From assembly GCF_014646515.1 (NCBI RefSeq), contig NZ_BMNK01000003.1, forward strand, positions 62,001 to 126,000: 64,000 nt of DNA. The letters are read 5' to 3'. The notes under the pieces were generated by a model. The model ran no database searches. It was not told the DNA's origin and saw only the letters and a program-made list of their open reading frames with translations. The stretch is from Nonomuraea glycinis. Its GTDB lineage: Bacteria; Actinomycetota; Actinomycetes; Streptosporangiales; Streptosporangiaceae. This document shows positions 18,385-27,490 of the stretch, piece after piece. A program made the translations under genes and the position numbers. The stretch's first letter is position 1, and each line of letters opens with the position of its first letter.

Positions 18385-18409
18385 ATGGCCCGCACGCCAG
18401 GCGGGCCAT
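18385..18409 (-). terminator. Terminator after rplS
   Basis: A perfect 9 bp stem (ATGGCCCGC at 18385-18393 with its complement at 18401-18409) and a 7 nt loop lie about 18 bases past the rplS stop. In minus-strand RNA it is followed shortly by a CUUUUG run. Confidence 0.75.
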
Positions 18410-18426
18410 CCGGAAGAACATTCGCG

Positions 18427-18789
18427 TTACTTGGCGGGCGTGGCGTCACGCTTCTCGCGAATGCGAGCGGCCTTGCCGCGCAGGTCGCGCATGTAGTAAA
18501 GCTTGGCGCGGCGCACGTCGCCTCGGGTCACGAGCACGATCTTCTCGATGACCGGGCTGTGCACCGGGAAGGTCCGCTCGACGCCGACGCTGTAGCTGAC
18601 CTTACGGACGGTGAAGGTCTCGCGGGCGCCACTGCCCTGGCGGCGCAGCACGAATCCCTTGAAGACCTGGACACGCGAGCGGTTGCCTTCGACCACTCGT
18701 ACGTGAACCTCGAGCGTGTCGCCGGGCCGGAAGTCCGGCACGTCGCTACGCAGGGTCGACTTCTCGAGCTCCTGGATCTTCGTGTGCAT
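18427..18789 (-). CDS. rplS: 50S ribosomal protein L19
   Basis: L19 lies at the 30S-50S interface. The 120-residue protein shows the family blocks [54 protein letters not shown] and [19 protein letters not shown]. It follows trmD by about 140 bp on the same strand and is followed by a clear terminator. The order rpsP-rimM-trmD-rplS is conserved across bacteria. Confidence 0.97.
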   Translation of the reverse strand: MHTKIQELEKSTLRSDVPDFRPGDTLEVHVRVVEGNRSRVQVFKGFVLRRQGSGARETFTVRKVSYSVGVERTFPVHSPVIEKIVLVTRGDVRRAKLYYMRDLRGKAARIREKRDATPAK

Positions 18790-18929
18790 GAGAGCTTTTC
18801 CTCAAGTCTCGTGAGCACGCGGAGGTCCACCCGGCCTGAAGCTCGCGGCGGACACGCCTGCTGATCTGATGAATCCCGGGAGCGTTTCCCCGGGCATGAC
18901 GGACCAACCACATGACGGTTGGCAACGCT

Positions 18930-19718
18930 TCAGTGTGCCATATCTTCCGGCGGGAGGCGAAACGCGAGCTCTTCCAGCAGCCGGCGGTCGTGCTTGTCGA
19001 GGGTCTCGGGGTCGAGCGCCGCCGCCAGCTCCGGCCTGTTGGCGAGAGTACGGCGCAGCGCCTGGTCACGCCGCCACCTGGCGACCTTCCCGTGATGTCC
19101 GGACAGCAGCACGGCGGGCACCTCGTGGCCCCGCCAGACGGGCGGCTTGGTGTAGACGGGCCCTTCGAGGAGGTTGCGCATGGCGCCGGGGGCGAAGGAG
19201 TCATCGACGGCCGAGTGCGCGTTGCCGAGCACGCCCGGCAGCAGCCTGCCGATGGCCTCCGCCATCACCAGCACCGCCACCTCGCCACCGGCCAGCACGT
19301 AGTCGCCGATGCTCACCTCGTCGACCCGCAGCCGCGCGCCGTACTCGGCCATGACCCGCGAGTCGATGCCCTCGTAGCGGCCGCACGCGAACAGCAGCCA
19401 CGGCTCGGCGGCCAACTCCTGGGCGAGCTCCTGGGTGAACGGCCTGCCGCTGGGGGTGGGGACGATCATCCGCGGGGAGCCGTCGCCGATCACCGTGTCG
19501 AGGGCCTCGCCCCACACCTCGGGCTTCATCACCATGCCGGGTCCGCCGCCGTACGGGGTGTCGTCGACGGTCCTGTGCACGTCGTGCGCCCATTCGCGCA
19601 ACTGGTGCACCCGCACGTCGAGGATGCCGCGCTCGCGGGCCTTGCCCATCAGCGAGACGTCCAGCGGGGCGAAGTACTCGGGGAAGATCGAGATGATGTC
19701 GAGCCGCATCGCGCTCAC
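18930..19718 (-). CDS. trmD: tRNA (guanine-37-N1)-methyltransferase
   Basis: TrmD methylates G37 of tRNAs using S-adenosylmethionine, preventing frameshifts. The 262-residue protein has [15 protein letters not shown] at the start, [13 protein letters not shown], the trefoil-knot cofactor loop [13 protein letters not shown] and [16 protein letters not shown]. The GTG at 19718 overlaps the rimM stop (GTGA), implying coupled translation. An ATG three codons later is an alternative start. The C-terminal domain ([17 protein letters not shown]) is complete. Confidence 0.97.
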   Translation of the reverse strand: MSAMRLDIISIFPEYFAPLDVSLMGKARERGILDVRVHQLREWAHDVHRTVDDTPYGGGPGMVMKPEVWGEALDTVIGDGSPRMIVPTPSGRPFTQELAQELAAEPWLLFACGRYEGIDSRVMAEYGARLRVDEVSIGDYVLAGGEVAVLVMAEAIGRLLPGVLGNAHSAVDDSFAPGAMRNLLEGPVYTKPPVWRGHEVPAVLLSGHHGKVARWRRDQALRRTLANRPELAAALDPETLDKHDRRLLEELAFRLPPEDMAH

Positions 19719-20215
19719 AGCAGCCCTTCGGGCGGGTCGACCACCAGCCTGCCGTGCGCCACGTCCACCTCAGGCACGAGCGCCTTGACGAACGGGACGA
19801 GCGCGTCGTCCTGGCTGTCGCGGCGGATGACGAGGAGGTCCTGCCCGTGGTGGAGCACGTCGGTGACCTCGCCGACGGGCTCGCCCGCGACGGTGACGAC
19901 CTTGAGCCCGATGAGCTCGTGGTCGTGGAACTCGTCGGGGTCGTCGGAGGGCGCCACCTCGGCGGAGTCGATGACCAGCATCGTGCCGCGCAGCGCGTCG
20001 GCGGCGTCGCGGCCGGCCACGCCCGCGAGGCTGAGCAGCAGCACCCCGTTGTGCCAGCGGCGGCCCTCGATGACGAGCGGCCCTCTGTTCGGGGGGTCCG
20101 TGGTGATCGACCCGCCGACGGGCAGGCGCAGCTCGGGATCGTCGGTGCGCACTTCCACCGTGACCTCACCGCGCACACCGTGTGGGCGGCCGATCCGGCC
20201 GACGACCAACTGCAC
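19715..20215 (-). CDS. rimM: 16S rRNA processing protein RimM
   Basis: RimM helps assemble the 30S head by binding S19. The 166-residue protein opens with [19 protein letters not shown], the family hallmark. The linker and PRC-barrel domain follow: [22 protein letters not shown] and a D-L-L-V-I strand, ending VVDPPEGLL. Its length is normal. It overlaps trmD by four bases. A hairpin separates it from the upstream khpA gene. Confidence 0.95.
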   Translation of the reverse strand: MQLVVGRIGRPHGVRGEVTVEVRTDDPELRLPVGGSITTDPPNRGPLVIEGRRWHNGVLLLSLAGVAGRDAADALRGTMLVIDSAEVAPSDDPDEFHDHELIGLKVVTVAGEPVGEVTDVLHHGQDLLVIRRDSQDDALVPFVKALVPEVDVAHGRLVVDPPEGLL

Positions 20216-20239
20216 GTGAACCTCGCCTCTCTAACGCAA

Positions 20240-20270
20240 GCGCCCCCATCGGGTGAACCGATGAGGGCGC
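20240..20270 (-). terminator. Hairpin between khpA and rimM
   Basis: A 13 bp stem (20240-20252 with 20258-20270) closes a 5 nt loop, starting 13 bases past the khpA stop. The single non-canonical pair is G-U in minus-strand RNA, supporting action on this strand. It probably reduces transcription from rpsP-khpA into rimM-trmD. Confidence 0.7.
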
Positions 20271-20282
20271 GCGAACCTGACG

Positions 20283-20528
20283 CTAACGGACTGCTTCGTC
20301 CAGATCGAGCAGATCGACCCGTACGTACTTCCCGTCGGCCAGGGCATTCACGACTGTGCGCAGCGCCTTGGCGGTGCGCCCGCCGCGACCGATGACCTTA
20401 CCCAGGTCCTCGGGGTGCACCCGGACCTCCAGGACGCGACCGCTGCGGATGCGGCGAGCGCGGACCTGGACATCGTCTGGATGTTCGACGATGCCTCTAA
20501 CGAGGTGCTCGAGAGCCTCCTCGAGCAC
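20283..20528 (-). CDS. khpA: KH-domain RNA-binding protein KhpA (UPF0109)
   Basis: KhpA is a small single-KH-domain RNA-binding protein linked in other Gram-positives to cell-size control and RNA stability. The GTG at 20528 lies one base after the rpsP stop, giving 81 residues, the normal length. The open frame above it reads in Arg/Pro-rich shadow of rpsP and was dropped. The KH core has HPEDLGKVIGRGGRTAKALR with the GxxG loop intact. Confidence 0.94.
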   Translation of the reverse strand: MLEEALEHLVRGIVEHPDDVQVRARRIRSGRVLEVRVHPEDLGKVIGRGGRTAKALRTVVNALADGKYVRVDLLDLDEAVR

Positions 20529-20529
20529 G

Positions 20530-21030
20530 TCAGGCCTCGCCCTCGGCCTCGGCCTTGGGCTCGGCGACGGTCTCGGCGGCAGCCGCGGCGGGGGCCTCGG
20601 CCGGAGCCTCGGCGGGTGCCGCCGGGGCGACCTCTTCCTTCTTCTTGGCCTTCTTCGGCGTCGTAGCCGCCGTGCCGGTGTCGCCACCGGACAGCGTCTC
20701 CTTGGCCGCGGCCTCGTAGAGGGCGTGACGGTCGGGAGCGGGCGCCGGCATCTTCATCGGCTCCGGGGCGGGCTCGCCCTTGTACTTCTGCCAGTCACCG
20801 GTGATCTTGAGCAGCTTGAGCACCGGCTCGGTCGGCTGCGCGCCGACGCTCAGCCAGTAGGCCGCACGGTCGCCGTCGATCTCGATGCGCGACGGGTCCT
20901 GCTTCGGGTGGTACAGGCCGATCTCTTCGATCGCCCGGCCGTCACGCTTGGTGCGGCTGTCGGCGACGACGATGCGGTACTGAGCGTTGCGGATCATGCC
21001 GAGCCGCTTGAGCTTGATCTTGACTGCCAC
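20530..21030 (-). CDS. rpsP: 30S ribosomal protein S16
   Basis: S16 stabilises the 30S body. The N-terminal 85 residues are the family core: [24 protein letters not shown], then [14 protein letters not shown] and [25 protein letters not shown]. The protein runs to 166 residues, about twice the usual bacterial length. An Ala/Glu/Lys/Pro-rich tail carries a small ALYEAAAKE helix and ends in acidic AEAPAEAP repeats similar to the S2 tail in this window. Such tails are known on actinobacterial S16. khpA follows at once. Confidence 0.96.
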   Translation of the reverse strand: MAVKIKLKRLGMIRNAQYRIVVADSRTKRDGRAIEEIGLYHPKQDPSRIEIDGDRAAYWLSVGAQPTEPVLKLLKITGDWQKYKGEPAPEPMKMPAPAPDRHALYEAAAKETLSGGDTGTAATTPKKAKKKEEVAPAAPAEAPAEAPAAAAAETVAEPKAEAEGEA

Positions 21031-21226
21031 GGGTGTGGTCTCTCCTGCATTCGAGCGCGGGTGAGCGGTGTCTCATCGAGTGGGGCACGACAAGGGTCCC
21101 GCTCCAGGGACAGGCGCGACCGGCGGGAGGTGAGAGGGCACCCACCTGGTCGCGATGTTCCAACATGTCATTGTGCCAGATGTACGGCACTGCCTTCGAC
21201 TTCCCACCTGACTGGGTGGGCAAAGG

Positions 21227-22768
21227 TTACTTCTGGCCCGGGAGTCGCAGCTTGGACGGGTCGAAGCCGGGCGGCAACTCCATGCCCGGGGGCAGCTTGC
21301 CGCCGAGATTGCCCAGCACGCCGCCCTGCTTGGGCTCGGCGGGAGCCTCCGGCTCCGGCTTGCCGAGGGCGGCCTTGCGCGGGTCACCGCTCACCCGGCG
21401 CCCCTTCTTCGCCTTCTTCTGTGCCTTGCCCTTGCCCTTGCCGCCGGGCATGCCGGGAATCCCCATGCCGCCCGCCATCCGCTTCATCATCTTCTGGGCT
21501 TCGAAGAAGCGGGTGACGAGGTTGCTGACCGCGGTGACGGTCACGCCCGAGCCACCGGCGATGCGGGCCCGGCGCGAGCCGTTGATGATCTTCGGGTCCT
21601 GGCGTTCGGCCGGGGTCATCGAGCGGATGATGGCCGCGATGCGGTCCAGGTCACGGTCGTCGATGGAGTCGAGCTGATCGCGCATCTGCCCCATGCCGGG
21701 CATCATGCCGAGCAAGTTCTTGATCGGGCCCATCTTCTGGACCATCATCATCTGCTCGAGGAAGTCCTCAAGGGTGAAGCTCTCGCCCGAGGTCAGCTTG
21801 CCCGCCATCTTGGCGGCCTGGTCCTCGTCGAACGTCTTCTGGGCCTGCTCGATCAGGGTGAGGATGTCACCCATGTCGAGGATGCGGGAGGCCATCCGGT
21901 CCGGGTGGAAGGCGTCGAAGTCCTCGAGCTTCTCACCGGTGGAGGCGAACATGATCGGCCGGCCGGTGATGTGCCGGACCGACAGGGCCGCGCCGCCGCG
22001 GGCGTCGCCGTCGAGCTTCGTCAGGACGACGCCGTCGAAGCCGACGCCTTCCATGAACGCCTGGGCCGTGGTGACGGCGTCCTGGCCGATCATGGCGTCG
22101 ACCACGAACAGGACCTCGTCCGGCGAGACCGCGTCGCGGATGTCGGCGGCCTGCCGCATCATCTCCTGGTCGATGCCGAGGCGGCCCGCGGTGTCGATGA
22201 TGACGATGTCGTACTGCTGACGTCTGGCCTCGTCGATCGAGCGGCGGGCGACGCCGACCGGGTCGCCGACGCCGTTGCCCGGCTCGGGGGCGTAGACGGC
22301 GACCTGCGCGCGCTCGCCCACGACCTGGAGCTGCTGGACCGCGTTGGGGCGCTGGAGGTCGGCGGCCACGAGCATCGGCACATGCCCCTGCTCGCGCAGC
22401 CACTTGGCGAGCTTGCCCGCCAGCGTGGTCTTACCGGCGCCCTGGAGGCCGGCGAGCATGATGACGCTCGGCGGCGTCTTGGCGTAGCGCAGCCTGCGGG
22501 TCTCGCCGCCGAGGATCTCGATGAGCTCCTCGTTGACGATCTTGACGACCTGCTGGGCCGGGTTGAGCGCCTGGGAGACCTCGGCGCCGCGGGCGCGCTC
22601 CTTGACCTGGGCGACGAACGCCTTGACCACCGGCAGCGCGACATCGGCCTCGAGCAGCGCGATGCGGATCTCGCGGGTGGTGGCGTCGATGTCGGCGTCG
22701 GACAGCCGCCCCTTGGAACGGAGGGAGGAGAAGACCGATGTCAGCCGGTCGGAAAGCGTCTCGAACAC
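21227..22768 (-). CDS. ffh: Signal recognition particle protein Ffh
   Basis: Ffh with 4.5S RNA targets membrane proteins to FtsY. The GTG at 22768 gives 513 residues and a typical start (FETLSDRLTSVFSSLRSKG). The frame above it is open but unlike Ffh. The N domain is followed by the GTPase: GLQGAGKTTLAGKLAKWL, DTAGRLGIDQEMM, and TKLDGDARGGAALS. The M domain has the Met-rich GMMPGMGQMRDQL and the RNA-binding SRRARIAGGSGVTV, then a Lys-rich linker and a Pro/Gly C-terminus. It lies 55 bp after conservon 1 on the same strand, so it may receive transcription from it. Confidence 0.97.
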   Translation of the reverse strand: MFETLSDRLTSVFSSLRSKGRLSDADIDATTREIRIALLEADVALPVVKAFVAQVKERARGAEVSQALNPAQQVVKIVNEELIEILGGETRRLRYAKTPPSVIMLAGLQGAGKTTLAGKLAKWLREQGHVPMLVAADLQRPNAVQQLQVVGERAQVAVYAPEPGNGVGDPVGVARRSIDEARRQQYDIVIIDTAGRLGIDQEMMRQAADIRDAVSPDEVLFVVDAMIGQDAVTTAQAFMEGVGFDGVVLTKLDGDARGGAALSVRHITGRPIMFASTGEKLEDFDAFHPDRMASRILDMGDILTLIEQAQKTFDEDQAAKMAGKLTSGESFTLEDFLEQMMMVQKMGPIKNLLGMMPGMGQMRDQLDSIDDRDLDRIAAIIRSMTPAERQDPKIINGSRRARIAGGSGVTVTAVSNLVTRFFEAQKMMKRMAGGMGIPGMPGGKGKGKAQKKAKKGRRVSGDPRKAALGKPEPEAPAEPKQGGVLGNLGGKLPPGMELPPGFDPSKLRLPGQK

Positions 22769-22823
22769 GTGGTAGGCCAGTCCTCGAAGCGAATGTGGGT
22801 CTGCGGTCAGCCTATCCGCTTCG

Positions 22824-23411
22824 TCAGCCGTTCCAGCCTGGCACGGCCATCCGAACGGAAAGGGCATGCTCGACCAGGTTGATCAGAGCGCTTTTGACCG
22901 AGTCCTTGGAGCGGGCGTCCAGGCGGATGAGCGGGATGTGCGGGGCGAGGGTGAGCGCGTCGCGGACCTCTGAGTCGCTGTGCTCGTACTCCCCGTCCCA
23001 GCCGTTCAGACCGACCACGAAGGGCAGTTGCGCCTCCTCGAAGTAGTCGATGGCGGGGAAGCTGTCGGCCAGCCGGCGGGTGTCGACCAGCACCACGGCG
23101 CCGATCGCGCCCCGCACCAGGTCGTCCCACATGAACCAGAACCGGTGCTGACCCGGCGTCCCGAACAGATACAGGATCAGGTCACGGTCCAGCGACACCC
23201 GGCCGAAGTCCATCGCCACCGTGGTCGTCGACTTCAAAGGGGTCATGCCGAGGTCGTCGATCCCGGCCGAGGCATCCGTCATCACCGCCTCGGTCGTCAG
23301 CGGCATGATCTCCGACACCGCACCGACGAACGTCGTCTTGCCCACCCCGAAGCCACCGGCCACCACGATCTTCGTCGAGGTGAGCCCGGGACTAGAGCCT
23401 GCGTAGTCCAC
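22824..23411 (-). CDS. cvnD: Conservon 1 small GTPase-like protein (CvnD)
   Basis: CvnD proteins are Ras-like GTPases encoded last in conservons and are thought to work at the membrane with CvnA-C. The GTG at 23411, 20 bases inside cvnC, gives 195 residues starting VDYAGSSPGLTSTKIVVAGG. GTPase motifs are present: P-loop GGFGVGKTTF, a Thr-rich switch I region (MTDASAGIDD), G3-like LFGTPGQHRFWFMWDD, and NGWDG at the NKxD position. Its 5' 320 bases are nearly identical to cvnD of conservon 2, suggesting gene conversion. Confidence 0.93.
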   Translation of the reverse strand: MDYAGSSPGLTSTKIVVAGGFGVGKTTFVGAVSEIMPLTTEAVMTDASAGIDDLGMTPLKSTTTVAMDFGRVSLDRDLILYLFGTPGQHRFWFMWDDLVRGAIGAVVLVDTRRLADSFPAIDYFEEAQLPFVVGLNGWDGEYEHSDSEVRDALTLAPHIPLIRLDARSKDSVKSALINLVEHALSVRMAVPGWNG

Positions 23412-23817
23412 TGAGCACCCTTTCGAGCAAGTTGACATCTGGCTTGCCGTCGTCCAGCTGCGGCTGGTGCACGCGCAACAGGCCCTCCGCCGCCATGTCG
23501 GCGATGAGCACGCGTGCCACGCCGAGCGGCATCCGCAGCAGCGCGGAGACCTCGGCCACCGAGCGGACCTGCCGGCAGAGCTGGCTGATCGCCTGATATT
23601 CCGGCGTGATGTGGGAGAACTCCCTGTGCTCGGCCGTGGCCGAGGACACCAGCGCCTCCATCGCGAACTTCACCCGCGGCGCCGTCCGCCCCCCGGTCAC
23701 CGCGTACGGACGCACCGGCGAGGCCGGGTCCGAGGTGCGCGGGGGTGTGGGCTCCCAGCCACCGCTGTTCCAGCCGCTACTGTTCCAGCCGCCACTGTTC
23801 CATCTGGGATCGGTCAC
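23392..23817 (-). CDS. cvnC: Conservon 1 DUF742 protein (CvnC)
   Basis: This 141-residue DUF742 protein has a conserved VRPYAVTGGRTAP block near residue 35. It ends in a winged-helix-like region (ISQLCRQVRSVAEVSALLRMPLGVARVLIADMAAEGLL) and the invariant VLSGLRRL. The N-terminus carries three WNSGGW-like repeats. DUF742 proteins contact the kinase and roadblock partners in studied conservons. The start is GTG. The 3' end overlaps cvnD by 20 bases. Confidence 0.92.
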   Translation of the reverse strand: MTDPRWNSGGWNSSGWNSGGWEPTPPRTSDPASPVRPYAVTGGRTAPRVKFAMEALVSSATAEHREFSHITPEYQAISQLCRQVRSVAEVSALLRMPLGVARVLIADMAAEGLLRVHQPQLDDGKPDVNLLERVLSGLRRL

Positions 23818-23822
23818 TCACA

Positions 23823-24245
23823 TCACCTGGTCTGAGTGGCACGTAGCTCCGCGCGCACCGCCGGGGTGAGCACCTGACCGGCACGGTCCACCATCAAGGT
23901 CATCTGATAAGCCACCAACCCCATGTCGCAGTCGGGCGCGGCGAGCACCGCCAGGCAGGAGCCGTCGCTGACGGACATGATCAGCATAAGCCCATGCTGC
24001 ATCTCCACCATCGTCTGGTTGACCACGCCGCCTTCGAACACCCTGGCCGCCCCTTGGGTGAGGCTCACCAGCCCGGAAGCGATGGCGGCCAGTTGGTCGG
24101 CCCGGTCAGGCGGGAAACCCGACGAGGCGGCGAGCGGCAGGCCGTCGGACGAGACGACGACGGCGTGGGCGACACCTGGCACCGTGCCGACGAAGTCGGT
24201 GATCAACCAGTCGACTCCGCGAGCCGCGTGGCTCAGATCGTTCAT
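23823..24245 (-). CDS. cvnB: Conservon 1 roadblock/LC7 protein (CvnB)
   Basis: This 140-residue roadblock/LC7 domain protein is a likely regulator or GAP-like partner of CvnD. The domain spans nearly the whole length: VDWLITDFVGTVPGVAHAVVVSSDGLPLA, then RADQLAAIASGLVSLTQGAARVF and LMLIMSVSDGSCLAVLAAPDCDMGLVAYQM. The start ATG overlaps the kinase stop in ATGA, so CvnA and CvnB are translationally coupled. Confidence 0.94.
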   Translation of the reverse strand: MNDLSHAARGVDWLITDFVGTVPGVAHAVVVSSDGLPLAASSGFPPDRADQLAAIASGLVSLTQGAARVFEGGVVNQTMVEMQHGLMLIMSVSDGSCLAVLAAPDCDMGLVAYQMTLMVDRAGQVLTPAVRAELRATQTR

Positions 24246-27118
24246 GCGCCCTCCTCCCTGTTCTCGTGGTTCCGCTGCTGACCAGGCTGAGGAGCCCGGC
24301 CGCCACTGATGTCGTCACGCGCGGCCCGGAAACCCTGCTGGAAGCTGGACAGGCGGCTGCGTACCCGATCAGGTGAGATCGCCGGCATCGGCGCGACCCC
24401 CTTGGGCGCCGACGCGGTGTCGGCCGAGCCCGGCACGAGGTTGGCCTTGGGCACCCGCTTGGGCAGACCCGAGGCCGTCGCGCCGTCACGGACCGGCTCC
24501 GCCGCGGCCTGGGCCGCGCTCCAGCCGGCGTCGGCCTTGGCCGTCCCCCAGGCCGCGTCGGAACCGCCCTGGTCGAACCAGGCGGACTCCACCGAAGCGA
24601 AGATCGGCAGGAACTCGTCGCCGGCGGACGGCGGCGGGCCGGACGCCGAGACCACCGGCATGGGCCCGGTGGCCGCCGACTCGGTCTCGGGGAAGTCGTA
24701 CGGCGAGCGCTGCGGACCGGCGTTCACCCGGTCGTCGAAACCGCGGCCGGGCAGCGGCGCGTCCGAGGGGCGCTTGGGCAGCGGGTTGCCCTCGCCGGAC
24801 CAGGAGCCCGGGACCCGGGAGGGGATCCAGACGTCGTCGGTGTCGAACCCGCCGGTGCTGCGCGGCCCGGACTGCCAGGCCTGCCCCGCCCCGGCCGACG
24901 GCCACTGGGGCGCCGACGGCCAGGAGCCGCTCGGGTCCGCGTTGGAGGGATAGGAGGGGTGACCCGGTCCGGGCTCGTAGCCGCCGCTCTGCCACTGGGG
25001 GGCCATCTGCTGCGAGGGAGACGCGTAGGCCTCCGCCCGCCCGCGGTCCATCGCGGTCGCGGGGCTGTCCATGGCCGTCTGCGCGCCGAGCAGGCTCTCC
25101 GGCACCAGGACCATCGCGGTGAGCCCGCCGGTCCCCTGGGTGCGGAGCTGTACGCGGATGCCGTGCCGGTGTGCCAGCCTGGCGACCACGAACAGGCCCA
25201 TCCGCCGCGACACCGACACGTCCACGGCCGGCGCGTCGGTCAGCCGCTCGTTGGCCTGGTTGAGCTCCTCGGCGGTCATGCCGATGCCCGAGTCGGTGAC
25301 GGACAGCATCACGCCGCCGCCGTCGATCCGGCTGCCCGACATGGTCACCCGGGTCTCGCGGGGGGAGAACGACAGGGCGTTCTCCACCAGCTCGGCCAGC
25401 AGGTGGATGAAGTCGTTGACGGCCTGACCGGCCACGGAGACGCCGTCAGGCACCTGGAGCAGGACGCGCTCGTAGTTCTCGACCTCCGACAGGGAGGCGC
25501 GGGCCACGTCGATGAGCTTGACCGGCTGGCTCCAGCGGCGCGGCGGGTCCTGGCCGGCGAGGACCAGGAGGTTCTCGCTGTTGCGGCGCATGCGGGTGGC
25601 GAGGTGGTCGAGCTTGAACAGGTTCGCCAGCCGGTGCTCGTCCTGCTCGCCCTGCTCAAGGCCGTCGATCAGGGTGATCTGCCGTTCCACCAGCGTCTGA
25701 CTGCGGCGGGACAGGTTCACGAACATCGCGTTGACGTTGGTACGCAGGCGGGACTCCTCGCCCGCCAGGCGGACCGCCTCGCGGTGCACCTCGTCGAAGG
25801 CCCGCGCGACTTCCCCGATCTCGTCGTTGGAGGCGACGCCGATGGGCTGCACCTGGACGGTGGCCCCGGCGGCGGCGTCGGCCTCGCGCAGCTGGCGCAC
25901 GGTGTCGGGCAGGCGGCGCCCGGCGATGAACAGGGCCTCCCTGCGCAGTCGGCGCAGCGGGCCGCTCAGCGAGCGCGCCATGACCACGGTGACCAGCAGC
26001 ACCAGCAGGAGCAGGGCGAGGATGGCGCCGGCCACGATGGCGGCGCTCTGCTGCTCGGCGCCTTCCAGGGCACGGCTGCGCAGCACGATGGCCTCGGCCG
26101 CCTGCTGCTCGACCTTGCGCATCCCGTCGACGGTCTCACTGATGGCGTTGTACCAGTTCTCGCCATTACGGGTGAGTCCGAGGGTGCGGTCTCTCAGGGG
26201 CAGCGCGGCGTCCTGAAGGACCAGGGCGCGGGCGGAGAGGACCTCGGCGCGGTCGACGGCCTGGCCGCTGACGGTGTCGTCGTACAGCTGGCGGAGCCCG
26301 AGGGAGACCTGCGCTCTGAAGGTGGCGAGCTCGCTGTTGCGCTGGGCGCGCGCGGCGATGAAGGCGTCGAGTTCGTCCTTGCCGAATCTGCCGGTGGCCA
26401 GCGCTCCCACCAGGAGCGCTCGCTGGGTGGACACGTACTGCTTGGCTCTGGCCAGGGCCGCGAAGCCGGCGACGCCCGCCGACAGCTCCTTGTCGACCGC
26501 ACCCAGGTCGATCTTGCTGTTCAGCGAGAGCAGCTCCGAGATGAACCGGTCGTAGAGCTTGATGACCGAGTTCCCGTCGAGCTGCGAGTCGATCGCGGTC
26601 GTCCGCGAGGTGGCGAGCTCGTTGAGGCGGTTCTTGATGCTCAGGGCCTCGGCCGCGTGCGGGCCGTCCGCGACCTCAAGGGCCTCGACACCACCCCTGA
26701 CGGCGATGACGAGCTTGTCGACGCGCTCGTACTGGGCGGTCACGTCCTCCGGACGGCCGCCTCTACGCCCCTGGGCGACGTACTGGGCGCTGAGGTCGCG
26801 CTCCACCTCCACCTCGTGGGCGAGGGCGGTCAGCTGGCTCGCCAGGACGGCGACCACGTTGACCTGCGCGTACTCGCCGGCGGTGGCGATCGAGGTGGTC
26901 ACCCGCAGGCCGCCGAACACGAGGGCCGCGAGGGTGGGGATGACGACCAGGACCAGCAGCTTGGAACGGACTCGCCAGTTGCGCAGAGAGAAGCGAGAGC
27001 CCGTCCTGCGTTTGCCGGCTTTCGCACCGCCCGGAGCCTGTGGCCCATGGGACACCTGTCGGGGAGCCTCGCCTGCTAAGCCCTGATCCCCGCCCGCAGC
27101 GCGGGTAGCAGTCTTCAC
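24242..27118 (-). CDS. cvnA: Conservon 1 nitrate/sulfonate-sensing-type histidine kinase (CvnA)
   Basis: This membrane sensor is related to histidine kinases. It has one membrane segment at about residues 54-71, an extracytoplasmic NIT-type helical sensor (about 75-355), a second membrane segment (359-381), and a HAMP region with DEIGEVARAFDEVHREAVRLAG. The dimerisation helix carries LDHLATRMRRNSENLLVLAG (His about 505). The ATPase domain has the N-box ELVENALSFSPRE and G-box DSGIGMTAEELN. A 280-residue Pro/Gly/Ser-rich tail ends in motifs shared by all four copies. I chose the GTG at 27118 because the same leader motif precedes the GTG in each copy. It is divergent from a nitrate/taurine-type ABC operon. 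Confidence 0.93.
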   Translation of the reverse strand: MKTATRAAGGDQGLAGEAPRQVSHGPQAPGGAKAGKRRTGSRFSLRNWRVRSKLLVLVVIPTLAALVFGGLRVTTSIATAGEYAQVNVVAVLASQLTALAHEVEVERDLSAQYVAQGRRGGRPEDVTAQYERVDKLVIAVRGGVEALEVADGPHAAEALSIKNRLNELATSRTTAIDSQLDGNSVIKLYDRFISELLSLNSKIDLGAVDKELSAGVAGFAALARAKQYVSTQRALLVGALATGRFGKDELDAFIAARAQRNSELATFRAQVSLGLRQLYDDTVSGQAVDRAEVLSARALVLQDAALPLRDRTLGLTRNGENWYNAISETVDGMRKVEQQAAEAIVLRSRALEGAEQQSAAIVAGAILALLLLVLLVTVVMARSLSGPLRRLRREALFIAGRRLPDTVRQLREADAAAGATVQVQPIGVASNDEIGEVARAFDEVHREAVRLAGEESRLRTNVNAMFVNLSRRSQTLVERQITLIDGLEQGEQDEHRLANLFKLDHLATRMRRNSENLLVLAGQDPPRRWSQPVKLIDVARASLSEVENYERVLLQVPDGVSVAGQAVNDFIHLLAELVENALSFSPRETRVTMSGSRIDGGGVMLSVTDSGIGMTAEELNQANERLTDAPAVDVSVSRRMGLFVVARLAHRHGIRVQLRTQGTGGLTAMVLVPESLLGAQTAMDSPATAMDRGRAEAYASPSQQMAPQWQSGGYEPGPGHPSYPSNADPSGSWPSAPQWPSAGAGQAWQSGPRSTGGFDTDDVWIPSRVPGSWSGEGNPLPKRPSDAPLPGRGFDDRVNAGPQRSPYDFPETESAATGPMPVVSASGPPPSAGDEFLPIFASVESAWFDQGGSDAAWGTAKADAGWSAAQAAAEPVRDGATASGLPKRVPKANLVPGSADTASAPKGVAPMPAISPDRVRSRLSSFQQGFRAARDDISGGRAPQPGQQRNHENREEGA

Positions 27119-27211
27119 TTGCCTCCGCAACCTCTCTCAGATGGTCTGGTGCACGAAGATCATGTCACGCAGGAGTCAGCCGTGACCACATCGCACCGTT
27201 GGGGCGAGAGC

Positions 27212-27242
27212 AATTGGAGCACATCAACAGGAGATCGGCCAA
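27212..27242 (-). promoter_or_regulatory. Conserved conservon upstream element, copy 1
   Basis: This 31 bp element lies 94-124 bp before the cvnA start. Read on the minus strand it begins TTGGCCGATCT and ends GTGCTCCAATT, and it matches copies upstream of the other three conservons. The ends resemble -35 (TTGGCC) and -10 (TCCAAT) hexamers 18 bp apart, so it may be the promoter. A regulator site is the alternative. Confidence 0.65.
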
Positions 27243-27363
27243 TGCCACAAGGGTCACAATCAGTACGCAACGCGGCACTTTGCCCAGATCATCACACCTG
27301 TCACACTCCTTCGAATCAACAGAACGGCTGACAAATAAGTCGGACAAACGTCATAAATCATCT

Positions 27364-27379
27364 GATATATGCATATATC
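27364..27379. promoter_or_regulatory. Perfect 16 bp palindrome upstream of the ABC operon
   Basis: GATATATGCATATATC is a perfect, all-but-GC-free palindrome in a GC-rich genome, about 112 bp before the binding-protein start. It lies in the AT-rich gene-free divergent region 27119-27490. It looks like an operator for a dimeric regulator. Confidence 0.6.
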
Positions 27380-27490
27380 GAATTAAGTTCTGATGTTTCG
27401 GCTGCGGAGAGATGCGATGCCTGCGCTAGGGTGCCACCGTCGCTGATCACTCCCCGTTCGCATCACCCCCCGATTCAAAGGAGATCCGCA

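Noticed and set aside
21031..21226. A small RNA or riboswitch between ffh and rpsP
   Set aside because: I could not find a convincing conserved fold or terminator in this 196 bp. It is probably an ordinary leader.
22769..22867. N-terminal extension of Ffh, and comparable extensions of rpsB, pyrH, khpA and the second lepB
   Set aside because: The extensions have no family similarity, overlap upstream genes or leaders, and in each case an internal start with suitable context restores the normal N-terminus.
24959..27079. A 706-codon plus-strand frame opposite cvnA1, with similar 742- and 580-codon frames opposite cvnA2 (34312-36540) and cvnA3 (42793-44535)
   Set aside because: They are exact antisense shadows of the kinase genes, with Arg/Ala/Val/Asp/Gln-rich composition and no recognisable domain. 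High GC makes stop codons rare on the opposite strand.
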